A stretch of 64,000 bases of DNA from Microbacterium sp. MM2322 (GTDB lineage Bacteria; Actinomycetota; Actinomycetes; Actinomycetales; Microbacteriaceae). A program made the translations under genes and the position numbers. The stretch lies in NCBI RefSeq assembly GCF_964186585.1, contig NZ_OZ075067.1:2852001-2916000 (forward strand), read 5' to 3'. Positions 53,402 through 62,301 of this stretch are shown here, piece by piece (the first letter of the stretch is position 1; each line of letters opens with the position of its first letter). The notes beneath the pieces are model-generated. The model had not been told where the DNA came from. It saw only the letters and a program-made list of their open reading frames with translations, and did not search any database.

Positions 53402-53686
53402 CTAGATGTTCGCGAGGACGGCGAGCGTGAGCACGAGGACGACGACGGAGAGCGTCAACACGGTCCAGCCCCACCGAGTCGACCCCGTGGCGATCGGGGG
53501 CCGGGAATCTTCGACGCCGAGCCGCTCTCGTATCTCGGCGGCCTCCCACTCCAGCCGGTCGCGGTGCTCGAAGTTGGCGTAGTTGCACCCGAGGGACAGC
53601 CGCGACACTTCGATGAGCTCCACCCGGGTCTCTTCCAGCCGCTCGCGGTACCGCTGAGGCCCGGGATCCGCGGATGCCGGGGTCAT
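53402..53686 (-). CDS. Small tail-anchored protein (94 aa)
   Basis: 94 aa. A charged helical cytoplasmic part (RYRERLEETRVELIEVSRL, EWEAAEIRERLG) with one C-terminal transmembrane helix (about 74-93). Its start overlaps the lipoprotein stop by 4 bp, so the two are coupled. No family. Confidence 0.65.
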   Translation of the reverse strand: MTPASADPGPQRYRERLEETRVELIEVSRLSLGCNYANFEHRDRLEWEAAEIRERLGVEDSRPPIATGSTRWGWTVLTLSVVVLVLTLAVLANI

Positions 53687-54171
53687 CGCCCCAACGTAGC
53701 TGCCGGCCGCTCCGCGGCATCCACCTCGTCAACGGTCCCGACACTGTCGTATGCGTCGAACAGTTCCGGAGAGCCCCACACGGTCTTCGACGCGGTGCCA
53801 TCCGGCCACAGCACGATGACGTCTGCCGGTCCGAGCCACACTCTGCTGATCTCGATCTTCCGCCCGTCCGTCAGGACGAACCGAGTCGACTGCGTCTGCC
53901 CACCGGCGAGGTCGTCCAGGGCAGACGGGGAGGCGTCGGTCACCGGCATGTCGGAGTACGCGCGCACGAACTCGCTCAGGACCTCAGGATTGTCGATCGT
54001 CAAGCGCTCGATCGTGTCGGGCACGTCACCCCACGGGTACTGGTAGTACTCGACGGAGGCGACGTCGTCCGCCGAGATCCCGAGCGACTTCTCCGCCGTC
54101 GGAGCGCATCCGGCGAGCAGGGTTACGCAGATCGCGCTTGCGGCCAGAGTCGCAATCTTGGTTGTTTTCAT
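53683..54171 (-). CDS. Predicted lipoprotein
   Basis: 162 aa. Signal peptide ending in the lipobox LAGC, with lipidated Cys22. The mature part is small, mostly beta, with VEYYQYPWGD and a C-terminal acidic segment. It would be anchored on the outside of the membrane. No family recognised. Coupled to the tail-anchored protein downstream. Confidence 0.75.
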   Translation of the reverse strand: MKTTKIATLAASAICVTLLAGCAPTAEKSLGISADDVASVEYYQYPWGDVPDTIERLTIDNPEVLSEFVRAYSDMPVTDASPSALDDLAGGQTQSTRFVLTDGRKIEISRVWLGPADVIVLWPDGTASKTVWGSPELFDAYDSVGTVDEVDAAERPAATLGR

Positions 54172-54362
54172 GTGAGACGAAACCTCGTGTGTGATCCGAC
54201 CGTGGCCCCACTCAGGACGATGTTGGTGTATTCAGCCCAACCGTAATGGGTGATCGGATACCCGCTGTTGGTTTCGCCATCTGCAACAACGGCGTGGGCG
54301 GTCTTCTTCTAGTTCGAGGTTGCCCCTCTGATCGTCCGCACGGCGCGTGCACCGCGACCACC

Positions 54363-54767
54363 TCAGACGAGGCTCGCGACCAGTGCCTCCACCCGCCCGC
54401 GGATGTCGTCGCGGACCTCTCGGACGACTTCGATCGGCTGGCCGGCAGGGTCGGTGAGCGCCCAGTCTTCGTAGCGCTTGCCGGGGAAGATCGGGCATGC
54501 GTCGCCGCATCCCATCGTGATGACGACATCGGCGTGACGGACGGCGTCGGTCGTGAGGATCTGCGGCACGGCGCCGGTGAGGTCGATTCCTTCTTCTGCC
54601 ATGACCGCGACGGCGTTGGGGTTGATGGCGTTGCCGGGCTCGCTCCCTGCGGAGAAGACGTCGATGCGGTCGCCGGCGATGTCGCGGAGGTATCCGGCGG
54701 CCATCTGCGAGCGGCCGGCATTGTGGACGCAGACGAAGAGGACGGCGGGCTTGGTGGTGTCGGTCAT
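54363..54767 (-). CDS. arsC: Arsenate reductase, low-molecular-weight phosphatase fold
   Basis: 134 aa. Catalytic loop CVHNAGRS (Cys13-x5-Arg19) and the resolving cysteines in MGCGDACPIFPGKRYEDW. Reduces arsenate to arsenite, which Acr3 then exports; the electron donor may be thioredoxin or, in actinobacteria, mycothiol. Third gene of the minus-strand ars operon, 11 bp after the arsR-arsC fusion. A 190-bp region between it and the lipoprotein gene holds nothing recognisable. Confidence 0.93.
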   Translation of the reverse strand: MTDTTKPAVLFVCVHNAGRSQMAAGYLRDIAGDRIDVFSAGSEPGNAINPNAVAVMAEEGIDLTGAVPQILTTDAVRHADVVITMGCGDACPIFPGKRYEDWALTDPAGQPIEVVREVRDDIRGRVEALVASLV

Positions 54768-54778
54768 GAGTGCTCCGG

Positions 54779-55780
54779 TCAGCGAGTGGTGGTGAGGGTG
54801 GCGAGGAGGATGTCGACGCGGCGGGCGATGTCGTCACTGATGGCGGCGACACCCTCTGCGGAGGCGAGAGCGGGGTCGCCGACGGTCCAGTCTTCGTAGC
54901 GGACGCCGGGGATGATGGGGCAGACGTCTCCGCAGCCCATGGTGATGACGACGTCGGCAGCCCGGACGGCATCGTCGGTGAGCGGCTTGGGGAATCTGAG
55001 TTCCTGGTCGCCGTCGGGGATCAGCTCGTCGAGGAGGGGCTGCACGTTCGGGTGGATGTCGTTGGCCGGAGTAGAACCGGCGGAGCGGGCGATGACGGCC
55101 CCGGCGGAGCGCTGGTTGACGAGGGCCGCGGCGAGCTGGGACCTGCCGGCATTCGCCACGCAGACGAAGAGCACCTGCGGGAGCCCGGTGTCGCGGTCGC
55201 GCGTGATGTCGATGAGCCGCTGACGCGCGAATCGCTCGGTGAGTGACAGCAGGTGGGTTTTCACCCGGGCAGCCTTTGCGAGCGACGTGTAGGACTCGCG
55301 GACGATGGTCGCGACGAGCCCCCCGCTGAGGCTCGGGTAGAGCCCGCCGAGAGCTTCGGCGAGGTGGGTGAGGGCGTCGTCGACGTCTTCGAGCCCGGTG
55401 TGCTCGGGGCGGACGGTCGGGATGACGGCCGCGGGAGCGAACGAGTCGAGCAGGGTGGTGACGGCGGGGCGAAGTGCAGGGTCGATCCGGTACCAGACCC
55501 ACGTTCCGCGTCGCTCGGATGTCAGCACGCCGGTGTCTCGCAGCACTTTCAGGTGGTGCGAGACGGTCGGCTGCGACACCTCCGCCAGCTCGGCGAGGTC
55601 GCACACACACGACTCCCCGCGGGCATCCGTGGCGATGGCGGACAGCATCCGCAGCCGCAGCGGGTCCGACAGGGCCTTCAACGTGGTGGCGAGGGCGGTG
55701 GCCGCCGCTTCCCCGATGGCGTGCGTTGACGAGGGTGCGCAGGTGTCGTCGTTCGTGGTGGAGGTGAGTGTGGAACTCAT
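54779..55780 (-). CDS. ArsR-ArsC fusion: arsenic repressor joined to arsenate reductase
   Basis: 333 aa. N-terminal ArsR/SmtB winged helix at about 25-105, with the metal-sensing pair CVCDL and SQPTVSHHLKVLRDTGVL. A middle helical segment at about 115-190 (three-helix domain). C-terminal ArsC domain with CVANAGRS (Cys about 206) and MGCGDVCPIIPG, a second complete arsenate reductase. Fusions of this type are known in actinobacteria. Its start overlaps the acr3 stop (ATGA). It should repress the operon through the site at 56915-56934. Confidence 0.92.
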   Translation of the reverse strand: MSSTLTSTTNDDTCAPSSTHAIGEAAATALATTLKALSDPLRLRMLSAIATDARGESCVCDLAELAEVSQPTVSHHLKVLRDTGVLTSERRGTWVWYRIDPALRPAVTTLLDSFAPAAVIPTVRPEHTGLEDVDDALTHLAEALGGLYPSLSGGLVATIVRESYTSLAKAARVKTHLLSLTERFARQRLIDITRDRDTGLPQVLFVCVANAGRSQLAAALVNQRSAGAVIARSAGSTPANDIHPNVQPLLDELIPDGDQELRFPKPLTDDAVRAADVVITMGCGDVCPIIPGVRYEDWTVGDPALASAEGVAAISDDIARRVDILLATLTTTR

Positions 55781-56877
55781 CGTCGAGTCCTTTCTATGAC
55801 TGCTTCTGCAGAGAGCGCGTACGGGTCGGTGTGGAACCAGGTGCGCGCCGCCCACAGCGAGACGTAGACCAGGCCGACGAGCACCGGCACCTCGATGAGC
55901 GGTCCGACGACGCCGGCGAGGGCTTGGCCGGAGGTGGCACCGAAGGTGCCGATCGCGACGGCGATGGCCAGCTCGAAGTTGTTCCCCGCCGCGGTGAAAG
56001 CGAGCGTCGAGGAGCGGGCGTAGCCCAGGCCGAGGGTCTTCCCCGTGAAGAGGCCGACGAACCACATCACAGCGAAGTACACGAGCAACGGCACGGCGAT
56101 GCGCAGGACGTCCACCGGCCGCGACGTGACCTGCTCACCCTGGAGGGCGAACAGCAGAACGATCGTGAACAGCAGCCCGTACAGCGCCCACGGCCCGATC
56201 TTGAGCAGGAACGTCTCTTCGTACCAGGCACGCCCCTTCCGGCGCTCCCCGATGAAACGGGACGCGAAACCGGCGATCAGTGGGATGCCGAGGAAGACGA
56301 GCACGTTCAGCGCGATCTGCCAGATCGAGACATCGAGGCCCTGACTGTCGAACCCCAGCCAGCCGGGGAGGACCGTGAGGTAGAACCACCCCAGGAGCGA
56401 GAACGCGACAACTTGGAACACCGAGTTGATCGCCACGAGGACCGCAGCGGCCTCCCGGTCACCGCAGGCGAGATCGTTCCAGATGACGACCATGGCGATG
56501 CACCGGGCCAGGCCGACGATGATCAGCCCCGTCCGGTATTCGGGGAGGTCGGGTAGGAACGTCCAGGCGAGAGCGAACATGAGCGCGGGGCCGGCGATCC
56601 AGTTCAGCGCGAGCGACGAGATCAGCAGCTTCTTGTCGCCCGTCACCGCGGCGACTTTGTCGTAGCGGACCTTCGCGAGAACCGGGTACATCATGACCAG
56701 CAGCCCGAGCGCGATCGGTACGGAAATGCCGCCCACCTCGAGGTGGGACAGCAACTCGGACAACCCGGGGACGAACCTCCCGAGGAGGATGCCCGCGACC
56801 ATGGCGAGGCCGATCCACAGCGGCAGCCACCGGTCGAGCGTCGACAGCCGGCGGGTCGCTGGCGCAGCGACGCTCAT
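55777..56877 (-). CDS. acr3: Arsenite efflux transporter Acr3
   Basis: 366 aa with ten transmembrane helices. The Acr3 pattern is clear: MMYPVLAKVRYDK, GLARCIAMVVIWNDLACGD (with the conserved transport Cys), and FTAAGNNFELAIAVAI near the C terminus. Exports arsenite (and often antimonite) across the cytoplasmic membrane by proton exchange. First full gene of the operon. Confidence 0.95.
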   Translation of the reverse strand: MSVAAPATRRLSTLDRWLPLWIGLAMVAGILLGRFVPGLSELLSHLEVGGISVPIALGLLVMMYPVLAKVRYDKVAAVTGDKKLLISSLALNWIAGPALMFALAWTFLPDLPEYRTGLIIVGLARCIAMVVIWNDLACGDREAAAVLVAINSVFQVVAFSLLGWFYLTVLPGWLGFDSQGLDVSIWQIALNVLVFLGIPLIAGFASRFIGERRKGRAWYEETFLLKIGPWALYGLLFTIVLLFALQGEQVTSRPVDVLRIAVPLLVYFAVMWFVGLFTGKTLGLGYARSSTLAFTAAGNNFELAIAVAIGTFGATSGQALAGVVGPLIEVPVLVGLVYVSLWAARTWFHTDPYALSAEAVIERTRR

Positions 56878-56921
56878 GCGAAGTCCGCCTGAAGCGCGAG
56901 CTCAACCTCTTGAATCGACAT
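56874..56921 (-). CDS. Possible 15-aa leader ORF overlapping acr3
   Basis: ATG 56921 to TGA 56874 encodes MSIQEVELALQADFA; the stop overlaps the acr3 ATG (ATGA). It may be a leader that couples translation to acr3 or the relic of a lost ArsR start. The start lies inside the putative ArsR operator, so translation is doubtful. Confidence 0.25.
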   Translation of the reverse strand: MSIQEVELALQADFA

Positions 56922-56934
56922 GCTTCTATATTGA
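56915..56934. promoter_or_regulatory. Candidate ArsR operator of the ars operon
   Basis: TCGACAT (56915-56921), 6-bp spacer, ATATTGA (56928-56934): imperfect inverted repeat with five of seven pairs matching, on an unusually AT-rich stretch directly upstream of acr3. Position and form fit an ArsR/SmtB site. Confidence 0.6.
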
Positions 56935-57008
56935 CAGACACCTATCCAGGACGCAATCGTGACCCCATCCGTCCGCTTCGCGAAGCGGTCTCGCAGACGA
57001 TCCGGCGA

Positions 57009-58067
57009 TCAGAGCCACTTCTTGCGCTTGAAGATGGCGTGGAGCGCCACCCCTCCGAGCACCATCGCCACGACAGCCAGGGGGTAGCCCAGCGGCCAAT
57101 CGAGTTCGGGCATGTGGGTGAAGTTCATGCCGTAGATGGTGCCGATGAGTGTGGGGGCGAAGAGGATCGCGGCCCACGAGGAGATCTTCTTGATCTCCTC
57201 GTTTTGAGCGAGTCCCGTCTCGGAGAGCTTTCTCGTCTCCTCGTTCTGAGCGAGGCTGGCCTCCGAGAGACGGCGCATCTCGTCGTTCTGCTGCTGAGTC
57301 ACCAGTGTCGAGTGGACGGTGAGAGCGTTTTCCAGGAGCGACCGGAATCCGTCGACCCGCTCCGTGATCCGGATGACGTGATCCAGGACGTCGCGAAGTG
57401 ACCGCTGCAGCTCGAGGTCCACGCGGTACTTGTCGGCGCCGCGCTGCAGCGCGTCGAGCATGTCGCGGAGCGGCCGGGTTGCGCGCTGGAAGGAGATGAC
57501 CTCCCCCAGCAGTTCGTAGATCCGGCGCGACACCGCGGGATCCCCGGCGAAGAGCTGATCTTCGATCTCGTCGATGTCGTTCTCCAACCCCGCTGCCACG
57601 GGCGCGTAGCCGTCGACCACCTCGTCGAGGACGGCGTACAGCACGGCCTCCGGCCCCAGGGCCAAGAGGTCGGGGCTGGCTTCCAGACGCGATCGCACTC
57701 TGCCCAGATCAGGGTTCTCGGCGTGCCGAACCGTGACGACGAACTGCGGTCCGATGAACAGGTGAACCTCGCCGAACTCGACCACCTCACGGCTGTCGAT
57801 GTACCGCGCCGGTCGCAGGACGACGAACAAGGTCTCGCCGAATCGTTCGAGCTTCGCGCGCTGATGTCCCTTCAGCGCGTCTTCGACCGCGAGAGGGTGG
57901 AGGTCGAACTCCCGCGCGACCGCGTGAACCTCGTCCGCATCCGGGCGGTACAGCCCGATCCACGCCATCCCCTCGCGTTCGTGCAAGAGCTCGAACGTCT
58001 CGTCGAGTGTCGTGGGGTTCCCGGTGCGTCGGCCGGCGACGTAGATCCCGTTGTCGATAAGTGCCAT
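57009..58067 (-). CDS. corA: CorA-family magnesium/divalent cation transporter
   Basis: 352 aa from ATG 58067 with GGAGG upstream. N-terminal cytoplasmic funnel domain, long stalk helix, and two C-terminal transmembrane helices with the selectivity motif YGMNFTHMP (the GMN loop) between them. The stalk contains repeated LSExxLAQNEE units at about 290-315, an unusual internal duplication. Forms a pentamer and imports Mg2+ (Co2+, Ni2+ possible). A structured leader of some 130 nt lies upstream. Confidence 0.93.
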   Translation of the reverse strand: MALIDNGIYVAGRRTGNPTTLDETFELLHEREGMAWIGLYRPDADEVHAVAREFDLHPLAVEDALKGHQRAKLERFGETLFVVLRPARYIDSREVVEFGEVHLFIGPQFVVTVRHAENPDLGRVRSRLEASPDLLALGPEAVLYAVLDEVVDGYAPVAAGLENDIDEIEDQLFAGDPAVSRRIYELLGEVISFQRATRPLRDMLDALQRGADKYRVDLELQRSLRDVLDHVIRITERVDGFRSLLENALTVHSTLVTQQQNDEMRRLSEASLAQNEETRKLSETGLAQNEEIKKISSWAAILFAPTLIGTIYGMNFTHMPELDWPLGYPLAVVAMVLGGVALHAIFKRKKWL

Positions 58068-58124
58068 GTGTTCCTCCGTCGATGTCGACGGACGGTCAAC
58101 CGCAGCAGCCACCGCAAGAACACG

Positions 58125-58193
58125 TGCCCGTGCGGAGAAGTCAGACACCCCGCGAGTGAGCCCGGCTCACCTCAGGGGAAAGCGGCACGGGCA
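58125..58193 (-). promoter_or_regulatory. Structured 5' leader upstream of corA
   Basis: Outer stem TGCCCGTGC (58125-58133) / GCACGGGCA (58185-58193), 9 bp, enclosing a 15-bp palindrome GTGAGCCCGGCTCAC (58156-58170). It lies 58-126 bp before the corA start. On the minus strand it has GAGGTGAGCC, loosely like part of the M-box Mg2+ riboswitch, but the full M-box pattern was not established. Confidence 0.4.
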
Positions 58194-58288
58194 ACGCGAG
58201 GCGCAGCGACTATCACTGTCCACAGCTGCCTCCGCCCTCTCCGTGTCCTGCCGGGCCCTCAAAGACCCTCGGACACATTACCCCGTCG

Positions 58289-58786
58289 CTAAGCCTGTCC
58301 CTCAGCTGCGCCGGGGTCGGACAGACCGAGGGCGCGGTCGCGGAAGCTGGCGAAGTCGCCGAAACTCGACCCCAGAGCATGAGCGAGTTCCTCAGGGGTA
58401 TGGACCCAGACGTTGGCGTCCGGATCGGGGAGGTCGCCGCGATCATGTGTGCCCGCGGGGACGATGTACATCGGTTCGCCCTGCGGGTTGATGATCATCA
58501 TCTTCCCGGCCGCGCACAGCCCGAAGATGAACGTCACCTCTTGCTCGGTGAGCGTCGCGTGATCGATTCCCCCCGACACCGGCTCCGCCTGCGTCAGGGG
58601 ATCGAGGTGGAGGTCCGTCCATTCGCCGTCGAACGTCAGCGCCTCACCGTCGGAAACGCGGACGAGCTCCCCGGTTTCCGCCGAGGAGGAGAGGCCCTCT
58701 GCCGCCAGAAACTCGGCCAGCCCGACCCGATCGGCGTCGACCACTTCGGGGTTGCTCACGCGCATGAACATCAGACCAAAGCCCAT
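58289..58786 (-). CDS. Conserved hypothetical protein
   Basis: 165 aa, acidic and soluble, no membrane helix. A beta-rich middle (EVTFIFGLCAAGKMMIINPQ) with NVWVHTPEELAHALG near the end. No family recognised. Divergent from the ZapE-like gene (58-bp gap). Confidence 0.7.
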   Translation of the reverse strand: MGFGLMFMRVSNPEVVDADRVGLAEFLAAEGLSSSAETGELVRVSDGEALTFDGEWTDLHLDPLTQAEPVSGGIDHATLTEQEVTFIFGLCAAGKMMIINPQGEPMYIVPAGTHDRGDLPDPDANVWVHTPEELAHALGSSFGDFASFRDRALGLSDPGAAEGQA

Positions 58787-58844
58787 ACGCGCACCCTACA
58801 ACCCGGCCGAGAACCGCACGGCGGCGTGACACGCTGGGATCGTG

Positions 58845-59852
58845 ATGCGGAAAGACGAGCTCGTCCGCGCGGTCGAGGCCGCGGCATCCGCCGACGGGTT
58901 CGCCCTCGATATCGCGCAGCGCGCAGTGCTGGATCGCTTGTCCGCGCTCGGGAGCGAGACGGACTCCTCCCGCAGCGTCTACATCTACGGCGAGGCCGGC
59001 CGGGGGAAGTCGTGGCTGGCGGATGCGGTCTACACCGCGCTCCCGCTTCGCGAGAAGACCCGTGTCCACTTCCACGGGTTCTTCCGTGAGCTGCACGGCA
59101 GCATCCAGAACCACCGGAGCGAGCCCGACGCGGTGGAGCGGGCGATCGATGACATCACCGGCAACAGCACGGTGCTCTTCTTCGACGAGTTGCACGTCCA
59201 CGACCCCGGCGATGCGCGGCTCCTGACGAGGCTCCTCGACCATGTCTTCGCCCGGAGGGTCACCGTCGTCGCGACATCCAACTACGCACCCGATGACCTG
59301 CTCCCCGACCCGGACTGGCATCACATCTTCGAGCCCGGCATCGCCCTCATCACCGCGAACATGGACGTCCTGCCGCTCCGCGGTCCCACGGACTACCGGA
59401 CGGTCAACGACACCCACACGCACGGCTTCGCCTCGGGCACCTGGTCGACACGGACACCGCCACGCACGACTTCCGCGCCGCGCAGTCTCACGCTCAACGG
59501 ACGGGTGTTCCCGGTGACGTCGACCGACGACGGCGAGCTGACTGTGACGTTCGACCAGCTCTGCCGCACCCCGACCTCCACGATGGAGTACCTGCGGTGG
59601 GCACGCGATTTCACCCGCTGGACCGTGACCGGCGTACCTCACTTCGACGACGCCGGCTACGCGGCACAGCAGCGGTTCATCAACCTGATCGACGTCCTCG
59701 TCGCCGAGAACGTGCCGGTCGATTTCTTCGCCGACGTCGACATCGACGACTTCCTGGATGCGGCGTCGCAACGTCCCGACGCGTTCCGGATGGCCAGCCG
59801 CCTGCGGCTGTTGGAGACCGCCGTCGCGCCCGAGCTCGGCCCCGGGACCTGA
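58845..59852 (+). CDS. zapE: ZapE/AFG1-like P-loop ATPase
   Basis: 335 aa. Walker A GEAGRGKSW (about 48-56), FHGFFRELH, and Walker B VLFFDELHVHD; VVATSNYAPDDLLPD and TDYR complete the AFG1/ZapE pattern. In E. coli ZapE acts at the division ring; in mitochondria AFG1 works in membrane protein quality control. The actinobacterial role is not known. GTG 58842 is an alternative start. Confidence 0.85.
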   Translation: MRKDELVRAVEAAASADGFALDIAQRAVLDRLSALGSETDSSRSVYIYGEAGRGKSWLADAVYTALPLREKTRVHFHGFFRELHGSIQNHRSEPDAVERAIDDITGNSTVLFFDELHVHDPGDARLLTRLLDHVFARRVTVVATSNYAPDDLLPDPDWHHIFEPGIALITANMDVLPLRGPTDYRTVNDTHTHGFASGTWSTRTPPRTTSAPRSLTLNGRVFPVTSTDDGELTVTFDQLCRTPTSTMEYLRWARDFTRWTVTGVPHFDDAGYAAQQRFINLIDVLVAENVPVDFFADVDIDDFLDAASQRPDAFRMASRLRLLETAVAPELGPGT

Positions 59853-59948
59853 CCGTCGGCATCCCGCCACCGAGAAGGTCGCCGCCTGGTTCTCGCTCAC
59901 CGTATGCGACTGCATAATTGGATCCCCGGATGCAAGGACGCACCACCC

Positions 59949-62216
59949 GTGATCACAGAGCCCCGCAGCGAGTTCGTCGGCAGGAGACGCGAACTCGACG
60001 CGCTCGCCGAGACCCTCGAGCGCTCGCGCCTGGTCACCCTGACCGGCATCGGCGGTGTCGGGAAGACGCGCCTCGCCGTGCGGGCCGCCAACGCCTACGC
60101 CCCGCGCACGTCGACCGGCGTCGTCTTCGTCCCGCTCGACCGCGTCAGCGACGCCCGCCTCGTCGCCGAGGCGATCGCACAGGCGCTTCCGTTCGGGGAG
60201 CTCACCACCCGCGACCCCCTCGAGTACATCGTCGACACGCTCGCCGACGAACGGACGCTGATCGTCCTCGACAACTGCGAGCACCTCATCGACGCCGTCG
60301 CCTCGATCGTCGACGAACTGCTCGACGCCCTCCCCCTCCTGACCGTCATGGCGACCAGCCGGCGTCGCCTCGACGTCGACGGCGAGCAGGTGTTCCCGGT
60401 GCCTCCTTTGACCACCAGAAGCCCCGAGGATCCGACCGTCGCAGCCGGCCCCGCGGAGTCGGAAGCGGTGACCCTCCTCGTGGCTCGCGCCCGCGCCGCG
60501 GATGCCGGGTTCACCCTCAGCGACGCGGACCGGCCTGTGGCGGAACAGCTCTGCCGGTCGCTGGACGGTCTCCCCCTCGCGATCGAGCTGGCGGCGGCGC
60601 GGCTTCGCACCCTCTCGGTCATCGAACTCACGAGGCGCCTGTCGCAGCGGTTCACGCTCCTGCGCGGCGGCGGACGCGCGCCCGTCTCGCGCCAGCGGAC
60701 GCTCCGGGCGGTGGTGGATTGGAGTCACGAGCTGTGCACGCCCGTTGAACGCGACCTGTGGGCTGCGCTCAGTGTCTTCGCGGGATCCTTCGACCTGGCC
60801 GCCGCCGTCGCCGTCTCGGGCGGCGACGAGGCGGACACCGTCGACACGCTCGATGCGCTCATCGCCCAGTCCCTCGTCGAGGCCGACCGCGACGCGGGGC
60901 GCTTCCACCTGCTCGAGACGATCCGCGGCTACGGTCGCGACCGCGCCGAGGAATCCGGCAGCCGCACCCTGCACGTGCGCCGACACCTCGACCACTTCCG
61001 CGGCCTCGCCCGGCTGGCATCGCGCCACTGGCACGGTCCCGCGCAACGCCGCATCCTGTCGGGTCAACGCGCGGACCGGGCGGAATTGGATGCCGCGCTC
61101 CGCACCGCGATCGCCCTCGACGCCGACGTCGCGCTCGACCTGTTCCGCGACCTGCGCTACCACTGGGCCGTCGGCGGGTTCCTCCCCGAAGGCCGCCGGT
61201 GGGCGCGACGCGTACTGGCGCTCCCCGGTGCGTCGCCGGCCTCCCGCGGACCGGCGCTCCTGGTCGCGGCGTGGCTCAGCGTGCTGCAGGGGTCGCTCGT
61301 CGAGACGCAGGCTCAGCTCGACGAAGCCTGGTCGCTGCGCGCCGCCCTTCCCCCCGAGAGCGCCGAGCTGTACGAGGTCGAGTGGCGGCGATGGTGCGGA
61401 ACCCGCGCGCTGTTCGCCGGGGACGGCGAGCGCGCGCGCGCCGAGTTCACCCGGTCGATCGAGCTCGCGCGGGCGCTCGACCACCCCGAGGAGGCGTTGA
61501 TGGCGCAGTTCCAGCTGACCGTCGCACTCCTGCAGCTGGATTCCCCGGACGCAGCCCTGCCGGCCGGCGAAGGGCTGCGATACGCGGAGGGGATCGGCGA
61601 CAGGTGGCTGCGTTCGATGTCGCTGTGGGCGATCGCCCTCGCCCTCTACGCCGACGGTGAGCTCGACGAGGCCGAGGCGCGGGCACGCGAAGCGCTCGAG
61701 ATGGAAGAGGGCATCGACGACCCCGTCGGCGACTGCCTCGTGCTCGAACTCCTCAGCTGGATCGACGCCGACCGCTCACCCACCGAACGCACCGCCGTCC
61801 TGCTGGGCGCGGCGCGCAGCTGGTGGCGTCGCATCGACTCCGGCATCGAGGTGCACGGACCGCATATGGCTGCGCGCCACGACCGCTGCGTCGCGACGGT
61901 CCGCCGACGACTCGGCGACGACACGTTCCAGCGGATGTCCGCGGTCGGCGAGCGCCTCACTCCCACCGAGGCGGCGGCCTTCGCGGGGGCACCCGGGCGC
62001 CCGTCAGCGGGACTCAGCGCCCGTGAGGGGGAGGTGGCCGCCGGCATCCATCAAGGGCTCAGCAACCGGGAGATCGCGGCGAATCTCGTGCTGTCGGTGC
62101 GGACGGTCGACACGCACGTCCAGCGCATCCTCGCGAAGCTCGGCTTCACGTCTCGCGCGCAGATCGCCGCCTGGTACCAGTCGACGCTCGCGGTGCGTCC
62201 CGAGCACATTCGGTAG
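59949..62216 (+). CDS. Large AAA/LuxR-type transcriptional regulator
   Basis: 755 aa from GTG 59949 (AAGGA at about 10 bp upstream; a CATAAT -10 box at 59913-59918 makes the ATG at 59904 unlikely). Walker A GIGGVGKT at 33-40, Walker B TLIVLDNCEHL, then a winged helix/TPR-like helical region to about 680, and a C-terminal LuxR helix-turn-helix (LSAREGEVAAGIHQGLSNREIAANLVLSVRTVDTHVQRIL) from about 688. It resembles LAL/AfsR-like regulators. It probably controls the hydrolase and aldehyde dehydrogenase genes that follow, 85 bp downstream. Confidence 0.88.
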   Translation: MITEPRSEFVGRRRELDALAETLERSRLVTLTGIGGVGKTRLAVRAANAYAPRTSTGVVFVPLDRVSDARLVAEAIAQALPFGELTTRDPLEYIVDTLADERTLIVLDNCEHLIDAVASIVDELLDALPLLTVMATSRRRLDVDGEQVFPVPPLTTRSPEDPTVAAGPAESEAVTLLVARARAADAGFTLSDADRPVAEQLCRSLDGLPLAIELAAARLRTLSVIELTRRLSQRFTLLRGGGRAPVSRQRTLRAVVDWSHELCTPVERDLWAALSVFAGSFDLAAAVAVSGGDEADTVDTLDALIAQSLVEADRDAGRFHLLETIRGYGRDRAEESGSRTLHVRRHLDHFRGLARLASRHWHGPAQRRILSGQRADRAELDAALRTAIALDADVALDLFRDLRYHWAVGGFLPEGRRWARRVLALPGASPASRGPALLVAAWLSVLQGSLVETQAQLDEAWSLRAALPPESAELYEVEWRRWCGTRALFAGDGERARAEFTRSIELARALDHPEEALMAQFQLTVALLQLDSPDAALPAGEGLRYAEGIGDRWLRSMSLWAIALALYADGELDEAEARAREALEMEEGIDDPVGDCLVLELLSWIDADRSPTERTAVLLGAARSWWRRIDSGIEVHGPHMAARHDRCVATVRRRLGDDTFQRMSAVGERLTPTEAAAFAGAPGRPSAGLSAREGEVAAGIHQGLSNREIAANLVLSVRTVDTHVQRILAKLGFTSRAQIAAWYQSTLAVRPEHIR

Positions 62217-62301
62217 TCCTACGGATACCGCCCTGCGCGGCCGCGGCCGACACTGAGAGCCTGGGCGACATCGAGGTCGCCCCCGTTCGAGGAGCGACCG
62301 T

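Noticed and set aside
58644..61484. 946-codon minus-strand frame opposite zapE and the LuxR gene
   Set aside because: Same GC-shadow effect. Both plus-strand genes have intact P-loop and helix-turn-helix motifs.
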